From: Bacteroidales bacterium | GTDB lineage: Bacteria > Bacteroidota > Bacteroidia > Bacteroidales > Muribaculaceae | Assembly (NCBI GenBank): GCA_004552395.1 | Contig: SFOK01000008.1 | Location: 1-30,644, forward strand | Length of the DNA: 30,644 nt | Direction of reading: 5' to 3' | Part shown: positions 18,755 through 25,234 of the stretch, one piece after another | Numbering within the stretch: position 1 is the first letter of the stretch | Layout of the letters: every line of letters begins with the position of its first letter | Translations under genes and position numbers: made by a program | Notes under the pieces: model-generated | Database searches by the model: none | What the model was told of the DNA's origin: nothing | The model's input: only the letters and a program-made list of their open reading frames with translations

Positions 18755-20341
18755 ATGTCCGACCGGCAGGAGAATCCGATGACCGAACCGCAGGATAATC
18801 TTAAGTCAGAACCGAAGGAGAATCGGATGGCACAACCGCAAGATAGTCTTAAGCCAGATCGGCAGGAGAACCCGTCGCAGCTTAAGCTCACCACGGCGCG
18901 CACTCTCAAATGGAACACCATCGACAAGGTGGCGTCGCAGGTGCTCTATGCCGTCACAGGTATTGTGCTGGCCAACGTGCTCCCTCGCGCCGACTTCGGT
19001 CTTGTCGGAGCTATCCTGGTGTTTCAAGCCTTCGCTATCCTCTTTGTCGACAGCGGTTTCGGAGCCGCGCTCCTGCAGAAGAAGGAGCCCACGGACCGCG
19101 ATTACTCCACCGTATTCTGGTTCAACCTCGCTGTGAGCATTGCTGTCTATGCAGTGCTCTATTTTTGTGCGCCGCACATCTCCGACATCTTCCAGCACGA
19201 CCGCCGTCTGATACCTCTTTCGCGCGTCATGTTCCTGAGTTTCATCATCACCGGACTCGGCATTGTGCAGACCAACCGGCTGATGAAACGCATGGATGTG
19301 AAGCAGATAGCTATCTCCAATACCGTCGGGCTGATTGTCTCCGGAGCCGCCGGCATCTGGATGGCCCTCTCGGGCTGGGGCGCCTGGGCTCTGGTGTGGC
19401 AGACGATCATACTCACCACCATGAAGACCGGTTGGCTCTGGGTGGTGGAGCGCTGGCTTCCAAGAGCCGGTTTCTCGCTCGACTCGCTGCGCAGCATATG
19501 GCGCGTAGGCCTTGGTGTGTTCACCACCGGATTCCTCAACACTCTCTTTCTCAACATCTACAGCTTCGTGATAGGCGCCCGCTACTCGCTCGCCGCGCTT
19601 GGCGATTACACCCAGGCCGACAAATGGAGCAAGATGGGAAGCGCCTCTATCTCGCAGATATTCACAGCCTCGTTTGTGCCGCTTTTAGCCAAGTTTCAGG
19701 ACGATAAGGAGAAATATTGCGCGCTTCTGAGCCGCATAAATCAGTTCGCCGCCTTCATGACCATGCCGTTCATGATCTTCCCGGCCGTGATGGCTCTGCC
19801 GATATTCCACCTCCTGTTCGGCACGAAGTGGGATTCCGCCGTGATACTCTTTCAGATACTGATGGTCCGCGGTATATTCACCGTGCTCTCATCGACATGC
19901 AATAACTATATCCTGGCGCTCGGCCGGGCCCGCAGCCTCGTCCGGGTCGAGGTGGTGAAAGATGTAACCACAGCTGCGGCGATAGCCGTCACGCTGCCAC
20001 TCCGCTCCGTGGAGGCCCTCGTATGGGGTCAGCTCGTAGCCGGAGTGCTCACATGGATCTTCACAGTGTGGCTCACTTCGCGCGAGGCCGGCTACCCGAT
20101 AGCCGGATTCCTGCGCGACATCTGGCGCTACGTAGCCCTGGCTCTGCTCTGCGGCGCCGCTATGTGGCCCGCAGGGATACTCCCTCTGCGTCCTTCGGTG
20201 CTTCTCCTCATCGAAGGCGCCATAGGACTCGGACTCTATATATTTATACTTAAAATATTCCGCAACAAGATTCTCGACGAAGGCGCCGGGTACGTTTTCG
20301 GCCGCTTCCGACGCAAAAAATCCCCGATTTCATCGGAGTGA
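18755..20341 (+). CDS. Polysaccharide flippase (Wzx/lipopolysaccharide biosynthesis protein family)
   Basis: This is a 528-residue inner-membrane protein with about 12-14 hydrophobic helices, of the MOP superfamily that exports lipid-linked oligosaccharides. The family-like part begins near residue 42 with LTTARTLKWNTIDKVASQVLYAVTGIVLANVLPRADFGLVGA, described here as the typical first two helices; LLQKKEPTDRDYSTVFWFNL follows, as in the subgroup annotated 'lipopolysaccharide biosynthesis protein'. The first 40 residues are unusual: a hydrophilic, charged stretch made of a 16-residue tandem repeat (see the repeat entry). The start at 18755 is chosen because it is seven bases after the preceding stop, but later Met codons at residues 9 and 25 are possible. 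Its glycan substrate is unknown, and no glycosyltransferase is nearby. Confidence 0.9.
   Translation: MSDRQENPMTEPQDNLKSEPKENRMAQPQDSLKPDRQENPSQLKLTTARTLKWNTIDKVASQVLYAVTGIVLANVLPRADFGLVGAILVFQAFAILFVDSGFGAALLQKKEPTDRDYSTVFWFNLAVSIAVYAVLYFCAPHISDIFQHDRRLIPLSRVMFLSFIITGLGIVQTNRLMKRMDVKQIAISNTVGLIVSGAAGIWMALSGWGAWALVWQTIILTTMKTGWLWVVERWLPRAGFSLDSLRSIWRVGLGVFTTGFLNTLFLNIYSFVIGARYSLAALGDYTQADKWSKMGSASISQIFTASFVPLLAKFQDDKEKYCALLSRINQFAAFMTMPFMIFPAVMALPIFHLLFGTKWDSAVILFQILMVRGIFTVLSSTCNNYILALGRARSLVRVEVVKDVTTAAAIAVTLPLRSVEALVWGQLVAGVLTWIFTVWLTSREAGYPIAGFLRDIWRYVALALLCGAAMWPAGILPLRPSVLLLIEGAIGLGLYIFILKIFRNKILDEGAGYVFGRFRRKKSPISSE
18761..18877 (+). repeat. 48-bp in-frame tandem repeat at the 5' end of the flippase gene
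   Basis: Two full 48-base units (18761-18808 and 18809-18856) and part of a third (from 18857) encode DRQENPMTEPQDNLKS, EPKENRMAQPQDSLKP and DRQENPSQ. Units share ENPM or ENRM and PQDNLK or PQDSLK. The array is hydrophilic and precedes the first membrane helix. The fact that the unit is a multiple of three keeps the frame open. Confidence 0.85.
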
Positions 20342-20441
20342 GTAGCTGCATTCATCGATAGGAAAGCGAAGACGGCGGGTTTGAATCTTGAGAGAGAAAA
20401 GAAAACAGAAATTATTATAATTGCAACTGAATTGGTTTAAG

Positions 20442-21422
20442 ATGATTAAAAAAATTGCAAAACCGCTCTATTGGCTCCTGCTGGCGCTGATGGTGTTCCC
20501 CTTCGAACTGTTTCGCGCTCACGGCACACCGCTGATCTCGCCCCCTGTGGCTCTTTTCTGCGGACTTGTGTTCGCGTTCATCTTCGGCACACCGGTGCCT
20601 AAGTTCAACAAGAAGCTCTCCAAGTATTTGCTTCAGGCTTCGGTGGTCGGCCTCGGTTTCGGCATGAACCTCCAGGAGTCGCTCTCCTCGGGCGCCGACG
20701 GTATGCTTCTCACCGTAGGGTCGGTGGTTCTGGTCATGGTCGTCGGAGTGGTTCTCGGCCGCTACATGAAGATCAACAGCAAAACCTCCTATCTGGTCAG
20801 CTCCGGCACGGCGATCTGCGGCGGCAGCGCGATAGCGGCTGTAGGCGGTGTCCTCAAGGCCAAAGACGATGAGATGGCCGTCTCCTTAGGTGTGATCTTC
20901 ATCCTCAACGCCATAGCGCTCTTCATATTCCCGCCCATGGGCTGGATGCTGGAGATGAGCGACCCGCAGTTCGGCACCTGGGCCGCCATAGCGATCCACG
21001 ACACATCCTCAGTCGTGGGCGCCGGCGCGGCATTCAGCCCCGAAGCCTGCGACATAGCCACTCTCGTGAAGTGCACGCGAGCACTTTGGATCATACCGCT
21101 GGCCTTCTTCACAATGTGGTATTTCCGCAAGTCACTCCGCGGAGGCGAAGGTAAAGGGAAAGTCTCCATACCCTGGTTCATACTCCTGTTCGTAGTGGCA
21201 ATGGTCATCAACACCTACTCGCCCGAGTCGCTGCGTCCTACTTACGACGTGCTTGTGGATCTGGCCAAGAAAGCTCTCGTGGTAGTGCTCTTCGCAATCG
21301 GCGCCGGTCTTTCGCTCAAGGTAGTGAAGCAGGTCGGTGTGAAGCCGCTCGTGCAGGCCGTGATCCTCTGGATAGTGATCGGCGTCGGCAGCTACTTCGC
21401 TGTCATGGCCACAGTCCGGTAA
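20442..21422 (+). CDS. YeiH/UPF0324 family membrane protein (putative sulfate exporter family)
   Basis: This is a 326-residue inner-membrane protein of the UPF0324 (YeiH) family, which databases label putative sulfate exporter without firm proof. About ten hydrophobic helices are visible. Family motifs include KYLLQASVVGLGFGMNL, SSGTAICGGSAIAAVGGV, IFPPMGWML, AIHDTSSVVGAGAAF and the C-terminal ALVVVLFAIGAGLSLK. The Cys in TAICGGSAIAA is typical. The ATG at 20442 is preferred over an upstream TTG at 20421, since MIKKIAKPLYWLL is a normal N-terminus. A one-mismatch -7 element (TATAATTG, 20416-20423) lies just upstream. It is separated from the flippase by 100 bases. Confidence 0.9.
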   Translation: MIKKIAKPLYWLLLALMVFPFELFRAHGTPLISPPVALFCGLVFAFIFGTPVPKFNKKLSKYLLQASVVGLGFGMNLQESLSSGADGMLLTVGSVVLVMVVGVVLGRYMKINSKTSYLVSSGTAICGGSAIAAVGGVLKAKDDEMAVSLGVIFILNAIALFIFPPMGWMLEMSDPQFGTWAAIAIHDTSSVVGAGAAFSPEACDIATLVKCTRALWIIPLAFFTMWYFRKSLRGGEGKGKVSIPWFILLFVVAMVINTYSPESLRPTYDVLVDLAKKALVVVLFAIGAGLSLKVVKQVGVKPLVQAVILWIVIGVGSYFAVMATVR

Positions 21423-21523
21423 TTCGCAGCTACAGCCCCATGCTTCTGCAATCGGTCGAGAAACCGCCGCGTAAACAGAGTCCCTCCGGCGCGTACTGTT
21501 AAATAATCTGAAAATATTTGTCG

Positions 21524-21559
21524 GGCTCTTGACTCTTTCGGTTCAAGAGCCTAACTTTG
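21524..21559 (+). promoter_or_regulatory. Predicted promoter of the nuclease gene with an inverted repeat in the spacer
   Basis: CTTG (21528-21531) and TAACTTTG (21552-21559) are 20 bases apart, matching the -33/-7 pattern. A perfect 9-bp inverted repeat, GGCTCTTGA (21524-21532) and TCAAGAGCC (21543-21551), fills the spacer and ends next to the -7 box. It could be an operator, or the stem of a terminator for the upstream YeiH-type gene. Transcription would start near 21564. Confidence 0.55.
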
Positions 21560-21595
21560 ACATTTCATCCTGTATAAGTTCCCGCTCCTCGCTGC

Positions 21596-21663
21596 GCTCC
21601 CCCAAACGCCGCAACCGGCGGGGCAGCCCCAAGCCGCCCGCAGCCGCAGGCCGCCCGCAGCCG
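21596..21663 (+). other. Structured, repeat-bearing leader of the nuclease gene (gap 21423-21768)
   Basis: The 346-base gap holds the promoter above and then a GC-rich leader. CGCCG (21607-21611) pairs with CGGCG (21616-21620), extended by GCT and C-runs against GGG and AGC (21596-21627). GCCGCCCGCAGCCG occurs twice, at 21633-21646 and 21650-21663, a 17-base period. An open frame crosses this region in phase with the nuclease, but the Arg/Pro/Ala-rich product is not taken as coding because a signal peptide begins at 21769. Confidence 0.6.
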
Positions 21664-21742
21664 AAAAGGCAGCAGGCAGCTTCAAAAGTGAGTGGCGCGG
21701 AGCTTGTAAAAGGATATGTGACCCTTAAAATTGTCGGACAAA

Positions 21743-21750
21743 TACTTTTG
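21743..21750 (+). promoter_or_regulatory. Possible second -7 element for the nuclease gene
   Basis: TACTTTTG matches TAnnTTTG exactly and lies 18 bases before the start codon at 21769. It overlaps the first bases of an 18-bp direct repeat. No -33 box was found at the usual distance, so it may be a chance match. Confidence 0.35.
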
Positions 21751-21787
21751 AAACACTCTTATCTGAGCATGAAACACTCTTATCTGA
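21749..21787. repeat. 18-bp direct repeat spanning the nuclease start codon
   Basis: TGAAACACTCTTATCTGA occurs exactly at 21749-21766 and 21770-21787, a 21-base period. The second copy encodes the start of the signal peptide (MKHSYL); the first lies directly upstream and in frame but lacks an ATG. It looks like a recent slippage duplication. Confidence 0.9.
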
Positions 21788-23421
21788 TCGGACTGTTGCT
21801 GGGTGCCACCTCCGCTTCAGGTGCCTTCGCAGCCATTCCCACAGGCTATTATAAGGCCTGCGAAGGGAAGACCCAAAGGGCGCTCAAGTCGCAGCTCTAT
21901 TCCATTATCAAGGACCACGAGGCGATACCTTACGGCTCCGGCTCCAACTCTACCTGGGGCGCATTCTACTATACCGACGTGGACGAGTCGGACAACACCT
22001 ATTACGATATCTACACCACAAAACGTGCGAAAGTGGGTTCGTGTGGCCAGGTAGGCTCGGGCATGAATATAGAACATACGTTCCCCAAATCTTGGTGGGG
22101 CGGCGGCAAGAACAATGCCTACAAGGATATAGGCCATCTGATGCCTTCGGAGAGCAAATCCAACTCCACGCGCGGCAATAATCCTTATGCCGAAGTGGAA
22201 AACGTCAGGGAGAACCCCGAATCGTACATGACTTTCAAGCGCGGTACGCCCAAATCGGGTCAGGGCGGCGGAGCCTCATTGGTGATCGAGCCTGAAGACA
22301 AATACAAAGGCGATCTGGCGCGAAACTATTTCTATATGGTGACCTGCTATCAGAATCTCTCATGGAGCTCCGAAGGTCTGAATACAGCCGCTCAGGGCGA
22401 CTACCCGACACTGCAGCAGTGGGCCATAGAGATGCTTCTGAAATGGCACCGTCAGGATCCTGTGAGCGACAAAGAGCGCAAACGCAACGACGCACTCTAC
22501 GACGTGCAGGGGAACCGCAATCCGTTTATCGACTATCCCGAGCTGGCCGAGCATATCTGGGGCAATCTTCAGGATAAGCCCTGGAAACCAGGCGGAAGCT
22601 CGGATCCCGATCCCGTAGATCCGGTGCTCACTTCTCCCGAGCCGGAGGATATCTTCTCCGTGGGCAATGTGAAGCTCGGCGAGTCGAACACAATCACCAT
22701 ACCGGTGCTCGGCTCCGGATTCACTCACGCCGTCAATGCCTCGATCACCGGCACGAATGCAGATATGTACAAGTTCGTGGTGGCCGGCACTGAGTTCCCC
22801 GGCCTCTCCATTCAGGCAGCCGATGTGAACAACAAGAACGGCTATTACCTCACTCTCAAATACACTCCGACCTCGATCACGCCTGAGAATGAGTGCCATA
22901 CAGCCACAGTGACTCTCTCGAGCCAGGATATCAACCCCGGCCCGCTGAAGGTCTATGTGCAGGGCACCTGCGAGGAGGATTACGAGATGGTGCCTACGGT
23001 CGCTTATGAAGCCGAGGATGTCACAGCGACCTCTTACACAGCGCGTTGGGCCAAGTCGATGTTCCGTGTTGACGGCTATCTGCTGACCCGCCAGATCTAC
23101 AACCCCGACGGCATAGGTGTGGCCGAGACCTACACTTACGAGATCGACGGCGCCGACACCACAAGCTATGAGATCACCGACCGCGACGCCAATGTGAATG
23201 AAGCTTACTTCGTTCAGTGCACTTGGGGCGATAAATATTCCGAGCCGTCGAATACCGTGACAGTGCTTGCCACCAACGGTGTCGAGGCGATTGAGACCGT
23301 AGATAGCTCAGAGGCAGAGTATTACACGCCCGAGGGTGTGCGCCTGCCCGGCAAGCCTTCGCAGCCGGGTGTTTACCTGATCCGTCAGGGAGACCGCACA
23401 CTCAAGACTGTAAGATTCTAA
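21769..23421 (+). CDS. Secreted endonuclease I family nuclease with FN3-like and sorting-like C-terminal domains
   Basis: This is a 550-residue exported nuclease of the endonuclease I (EndA/NucM, beta-beta-alpha-metal) family. After the signal peptide (MKHSYLIGLLLGATSASGAFA), the nuclease domain spans about residues 24-270. Its catalytic region is GSGMNIEHTFPKSWW, with likely general base His103, followed by DIGHLMPSESKSNSTRGNNPY with His123, Asn132 and Asn137 as metal-binding candidates. A Pro/Asp-rich linker near 280-290 leads to an Ig-like segment (FSVGNVKLGESNTITIPVLGSGF) and an FN3-like segment (VTATSYTARWAKS). The tail EYYTPEGVRLPGKPSQPGVYLIRQGDRTLKTVRF, described here only as the last 34 residues, resembles a T9SS-type sorting tail. 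The enzyme probably degrades extracellular DNA or RNA. It is monocistronic by context. Confidence 0.92.
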   Translation: MKHSYLIGLLLGATSASGAFAAIPTGYYKACEGKTQRALKSQLYSIIKDHEAIPYGSGSNSTWGAFYYTDVDESDNTYYDIYTTKRAKVGSCGQVGSGMNIEHTFPKSWWGGGKNNAYKDIGHLMPSESKSNSTRGNNPYAEVENVRENPESYMTFKRGTPKSGQGGGASLVIEPEDKYKGDLARNYFYMVTCYQNLSWSSEGLNTAAQGDYPTLQQWAIEMLLKWHRQDPVSDKERKRNDALYDVQGNRNPFIDYPELAEHIWGNLQDKPWKPGGSSDPDPVDPVLTSPEPEDIFSVGNVKLGESNTITIPVLGSGFTHAVNASITGTNADMYKFVVAGTEFPGLSIQAADVNNKNGYYLTLKYTPTSITPENECHTATVTLSSQDINPGPLKVYVQGTCEEDYEMVPTVAYEAEDVTATSYTARWAKSMFRVDGYLLTRQIYNPDGIGVAETYTYEIDGADTTSYEITDRDANVNEAYFVQCTWGDKYSEPSNTVTVLATNGVEAIETVDSSEAEYYTPEGVRLPGKPSQPGVYLIRQGDRTLKTVRF

Positions 23422-23436
23422 TTGGCGGCAAATTTG

Positions 23437-23490
23437 ATTCGGAGCAATCCGCGATGTCGGAATTATCCGAGCAATCCGAGATAACTGAAA
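23437..23490. repeat. 9-bp-periodic degenerate repeat tract after the nuclease gene
   Basis: Six consecutive 9-mers (for example ATTCGGAGC, AATCCGCGA, TATCCGAGC, AATCCGAGA) keep a TCSGA core in the same place. They share that core and phase with the tract at 17825-17923. The tract lies between the nuclease stop and the terminator of the convergent minus-strand gene. Confidence 0.65.
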
Positions 23491-23530
23491 ACGGAGCAAC
23501 CGGAGGTCATCGAGACCACAGGTTGCTCCG
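23488..23530 (-). terminator. Intrinsic terminator of the YiiX-like gene
   Basis: CGGAGCAACC (23492-23501) and GGTTGCTCCG (23521-23530) form a perfect 10-bp stem, with an inner GGTC/GACC stem (23505-23508, 23514-23517). On the minus strand the stem is followed by TTTT (plus-strand A-run 23488-23491). It lies 26 bases beyond the YiiX-like stop codon. It may also help end the convergent nuclease transcript. Confidence 0.8.
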
Positions 23531-23556
23531 AATTATTTGCGGGATTATATGCGGGA

Positions 23557-24183
23557 TCAGGGGAGGCGGCTGACGGCGGGAGATGTTTCGAGCTGCTCGG
23601 GGTAGATGTAGTCGTCGGTGAGCAGAGGCATGAACGAGCTGTTTCCGGCGTGGTCCATGGCGTGGATCACAAATTCGGTGCAGTAATATTCCGTTGTGTC
23701 GCGGGCGTTGAAACTGTTGTCGAACCTCTTTTTCCGACGGAAAAGGTAGTCGACGTAGTGCCGCAGGACGACTGTGTCGGGAAGCTGCCGGAGGCGGCGT
23801 ACGGTGACGGCGCTCACATCGTTGACGCGGGCGTAATCCTCGATATATTCGGCTCTTATCTCGCCGGTCTCGGTCGACATGTGCACAAGCATAGGCACAC
23901 CGTCGCGCATCATCACGATGCCGCAGTGTGTGGATCCTTCCTCGCTCTTGTCGCCGAATAGGCGCACGGCGAGGCTTTTCCAGCTGTTGCCGGCCGAGAA
24001 GAATATGTCGCCGGTCTGCCAGCCGGTGGTGTCGGGGCTCCGCCACGGCTTGCGCGAGCACTGCACGGCAATGGCCAAGGCGAGGACGACGATCAGGATA
24101 AAACCTAAAAAGCAAGCCGCCGCAATCCCGATTTTCCGTTTGCGGGAGCGCGGCGGCCTGTGTAATTGCGAATTGGTATTCAA
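23557..24183 (-). CDS. Membrane-anchored YiiX-like permuted papain-fold protein (NlpC/P60 superfamily)
   Basis: This is a 208-residue protein with a basic N-terminus, one membrane helix at about 17-41, and a domain resembling the YiiX/YebB-type permuted papain-like (DUF830, NlpC/P60 superfamily) amidases. Motifs are WQTGDIFFSAGNS (55-67), GSTHCGIV with the likely catalytic His86, and EYYCTEFV with the likely catalytic Cys168. The order His before Cys is the permuted arrangement. Members are thought to cleave amide bonds in peptidoglycan peptides or lipids; the substrate here is unknown. The domain should lie outside the inner membrane. It begins 21 bases after the small membrane-protein gene and is probably cotranscribed with it. 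Confidence 0.8.
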   Translation of the reverse strand: MNTNSQLHRPPRSRKRKIGIAAACFLGFILIVVLALAIAVQCSRKPWRSPDTTGWQTGDIFFSAGNSWKSLAVRLFGDKSEEGSTHCGIVMMRDGVPMLVHMSTETGEIRAEYIEDYARVNDVSAVTVRRLRQLPDTVVLRHYVDYLFRRKKRFDNSFNARDTTEYYCTEFVIHAMDHAGNSSFMPLLTDDYIYPEQLETSPAVSRLP

Positions 24184-24184
24184 T

Positions 24185-24218
24185 TAATTACTTCTTGGGA
24201 ATAATTACTTCTTGGGAA
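24185..24218. repeat. Perfect 17-bp tandem duplication spanning a stop codon
   Basis: TAATTACTTCTTGGGAA occurs back to back at 24185-24201 and 24202-24218. On the minus strand the copy at 24202-24218 encodes the last residues (PKK) and stop of the small membrane protein; the other copy fills the gap to the YiiX-like gene. It has the appearance of a recent replication-slippage event. Confidence 0.95.
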
Positions 24219-24624
24219 GTTCGGGAAGTTTCTGGCCACCAATCACGAAAGAAGCGGCAGCGCCGATGAGTGAGAAAATCACATAGAGCCAGGCGCCGAA
24301 TGCGAAGGATACACCTGTGGGCATAGCAATGAGAGTGATGATAGCGAGCACGAAACCGGCAGCGAAGCAGATGCCGACGAGCTTGTCGGTGGGCTTCTCC
24401 GGTTTAGCGATGGCTGCGAATACGGCAGCAACTATAGGAGCGATGAGGACGAGGAACATGAGGAAGCGGCTGAATCCGAGACCTTCGCCCTGGAACACAT
24501 ATTTGAAGCCGTTGACTTTAGCTTTTCCCATGATGTCGGCAGCGGGGCAGAAGGCGATAAAGATGAAGGCCAGTGCAGCGACTACGATGTAGACGATCAG
24601 TTTGTTCTTTTTGAGATCTTCCAT
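24205..24624 (-). CDS. Small four-helix membrane protein, function unknown
   Basis: I do not recognise this 139-residue protein. It has a short charged N-terminus (MEDLKKNK) and about four hydrophobic helices, near residues 9-28, 52-72, 84-102 and 107-128. A polar loop between the first two (GKAKVNGFKYVFQGEG) contains no obvious motif. The C-terminus is short and basic (GGQKLPELPKK). Codon use is clean and it has a full consensus promoter, so it is a real, probably well expressed gene. It precedes the YiiX-like gene by 21 bases, and the two likely form an operon ending at the terminator near 23490. A role linked to the envelope is a guess from that pairing. Confidence 0.8.
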   Translation of the reverse strand: MEDLKKNKLIVYIVVAALAFIFIAFCPAADIMGKAKVNGFKYVFQGEGLGFSRFLMFLVLIAPIVAAVFAAIAKPEKPTDKLVGICFAAGFVLAIITLIAMPTGVSFAFGAWLYVIFSLIGAAASFVIGGQKLPELPKK

Positions 24625-24725
24625 AAAATATTGAGTGTATTAGGTGAATAAAAAATTGTATTAGATTGCTGAAATTTTGGTAAGCAAAGATTCGAAGTAA
24701 CAGGTATCTCTTATCTCTGCGCCGA

Positions 24726-24757
24726 CAAATTTAAGGTAAAAAAATTTTGATTGCAAA
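24726..24757 (-). promoter_or_regulatory. Predicted promoter of the small membrane-protein gene
   Basis: On the minus strand TTTG (24757-24754) and TAAATTTG (24733-24726) are 20 bases apart, a full match to both Bacteroidota elements. The leader would be about 95 bases. The -33 box is itself part of a second TAAATTTG (24761-24754). The surrounding sequence is strongly AT-rich. Confidence 0.75.
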
Positions 24758-24885
24758 TTTATAGCTAAAAAAAAATTAAATTTTTGAAAAATGCAAGGGC
24801 AAAAATGTAGGGAAGTGCGGTTCGCGCGTTCGGGATGCGGTGGGCCCGCAGCAGGTTGTTGCGAGCGGCGCGGGAAGAGAGGAAG

Positions 24886-24916
24886 CGGGCGCAAAATATT
24901 GCGTCCTTACGGCTTG
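24886..24916. repeat. REP-like palindromic repeat, copy 1
   Basis: A 31-base element with 8-bp arms, GGGCGCAA and TTGCGTCC, around AATA, followed by TTACGGCTTG. It matches the element at 29527-29557 at 28 of 31 positions. It lies in the 610-base gap 24625-25234, which also holds two opposed promoters and the 22-bp array. I see no gene in that gap. Confidence 0.75.
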
Positions 24917-24986
24917 AATATTATGTTTTGATAATCAATGGAATGAAGGCGGATTTAGGCGGGGAGATGCTTTTGAGGCGGTCTGC

Positions 24987-25018
24987 TTTGCCTTTTTGGC
25001 TGAAAATGACTAATTTTG
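24987..25018 (+). promoter_or_regulatory. Predicted purC promoter
   Basis: TTTG (24987-24990) and TAATTTTG (25011-25018) are 20 bases apart, a full match to the -33/-7 pattern. Transcription from about 25023 would give a leader of roughly 210 bases containing the 22-bp repeat array. No purine-riboswitch-like structure was recognised in the leader. Confidence 0.75.
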
Positions 25019-25070
25019 CAGGCGAAAAAGCAACCCCCTCTCCAACTGCTCCTCTCCGCGGAAGCCCCGG

Positions 25071-25180
25071 CTCGCCGACGGTTCAAAGCAACCCTCGGAG
25101 CCATCCAGACGCAGCTCGCCGACGGATCATAAGCAGGTTCCCACCGGGTCATAATCAGCTCGCCGCCGGGTGAAACACAG
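25071..25180. repeat. 22-bp degenerate tandem array in the predicted purC leader
   Basis: Five 22-base units run without gaps at 25071, 25093, 25115, 25137 and 25159, with a fading sixth from 25181. Units 1, 3 and 5 begin CTCGCCGACGG or CTCGCCGCCGG; unit 4 shares GGGTCATAATCAG with the end of unit 3 (GGATCATAAGCAG). The array is GC-rich, sits between the promoter and the purC start, and is not evidently translated. Confidence 0.8.
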
Positions 25181-25234
25181 GTCCAGAAGGTGACAGATAA
25201 CGCAAGAAACATTTCAACCTCTCAATATAAAATT

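Noticed and set aside
21529..21768. An 80-residue N-terminal extension of the nuclease
   Set aside because: The frame is open, but it is Arg/Pro/Ala-rich, overlaps promoter and repeat elements, and a normal signal peptide begins at 21769.
25071..25180. A CRISPR-like array upstream of purC
   Set aside because: The 22-base units are contiguous without unique spacers and vary throughout, and no cas gene is near.
25023..25234. A purine or other riboswitch in the purC leader
   Set aside because: No conserved aptamer core was recognised; the leader is dominated by the 22-bp repeat.
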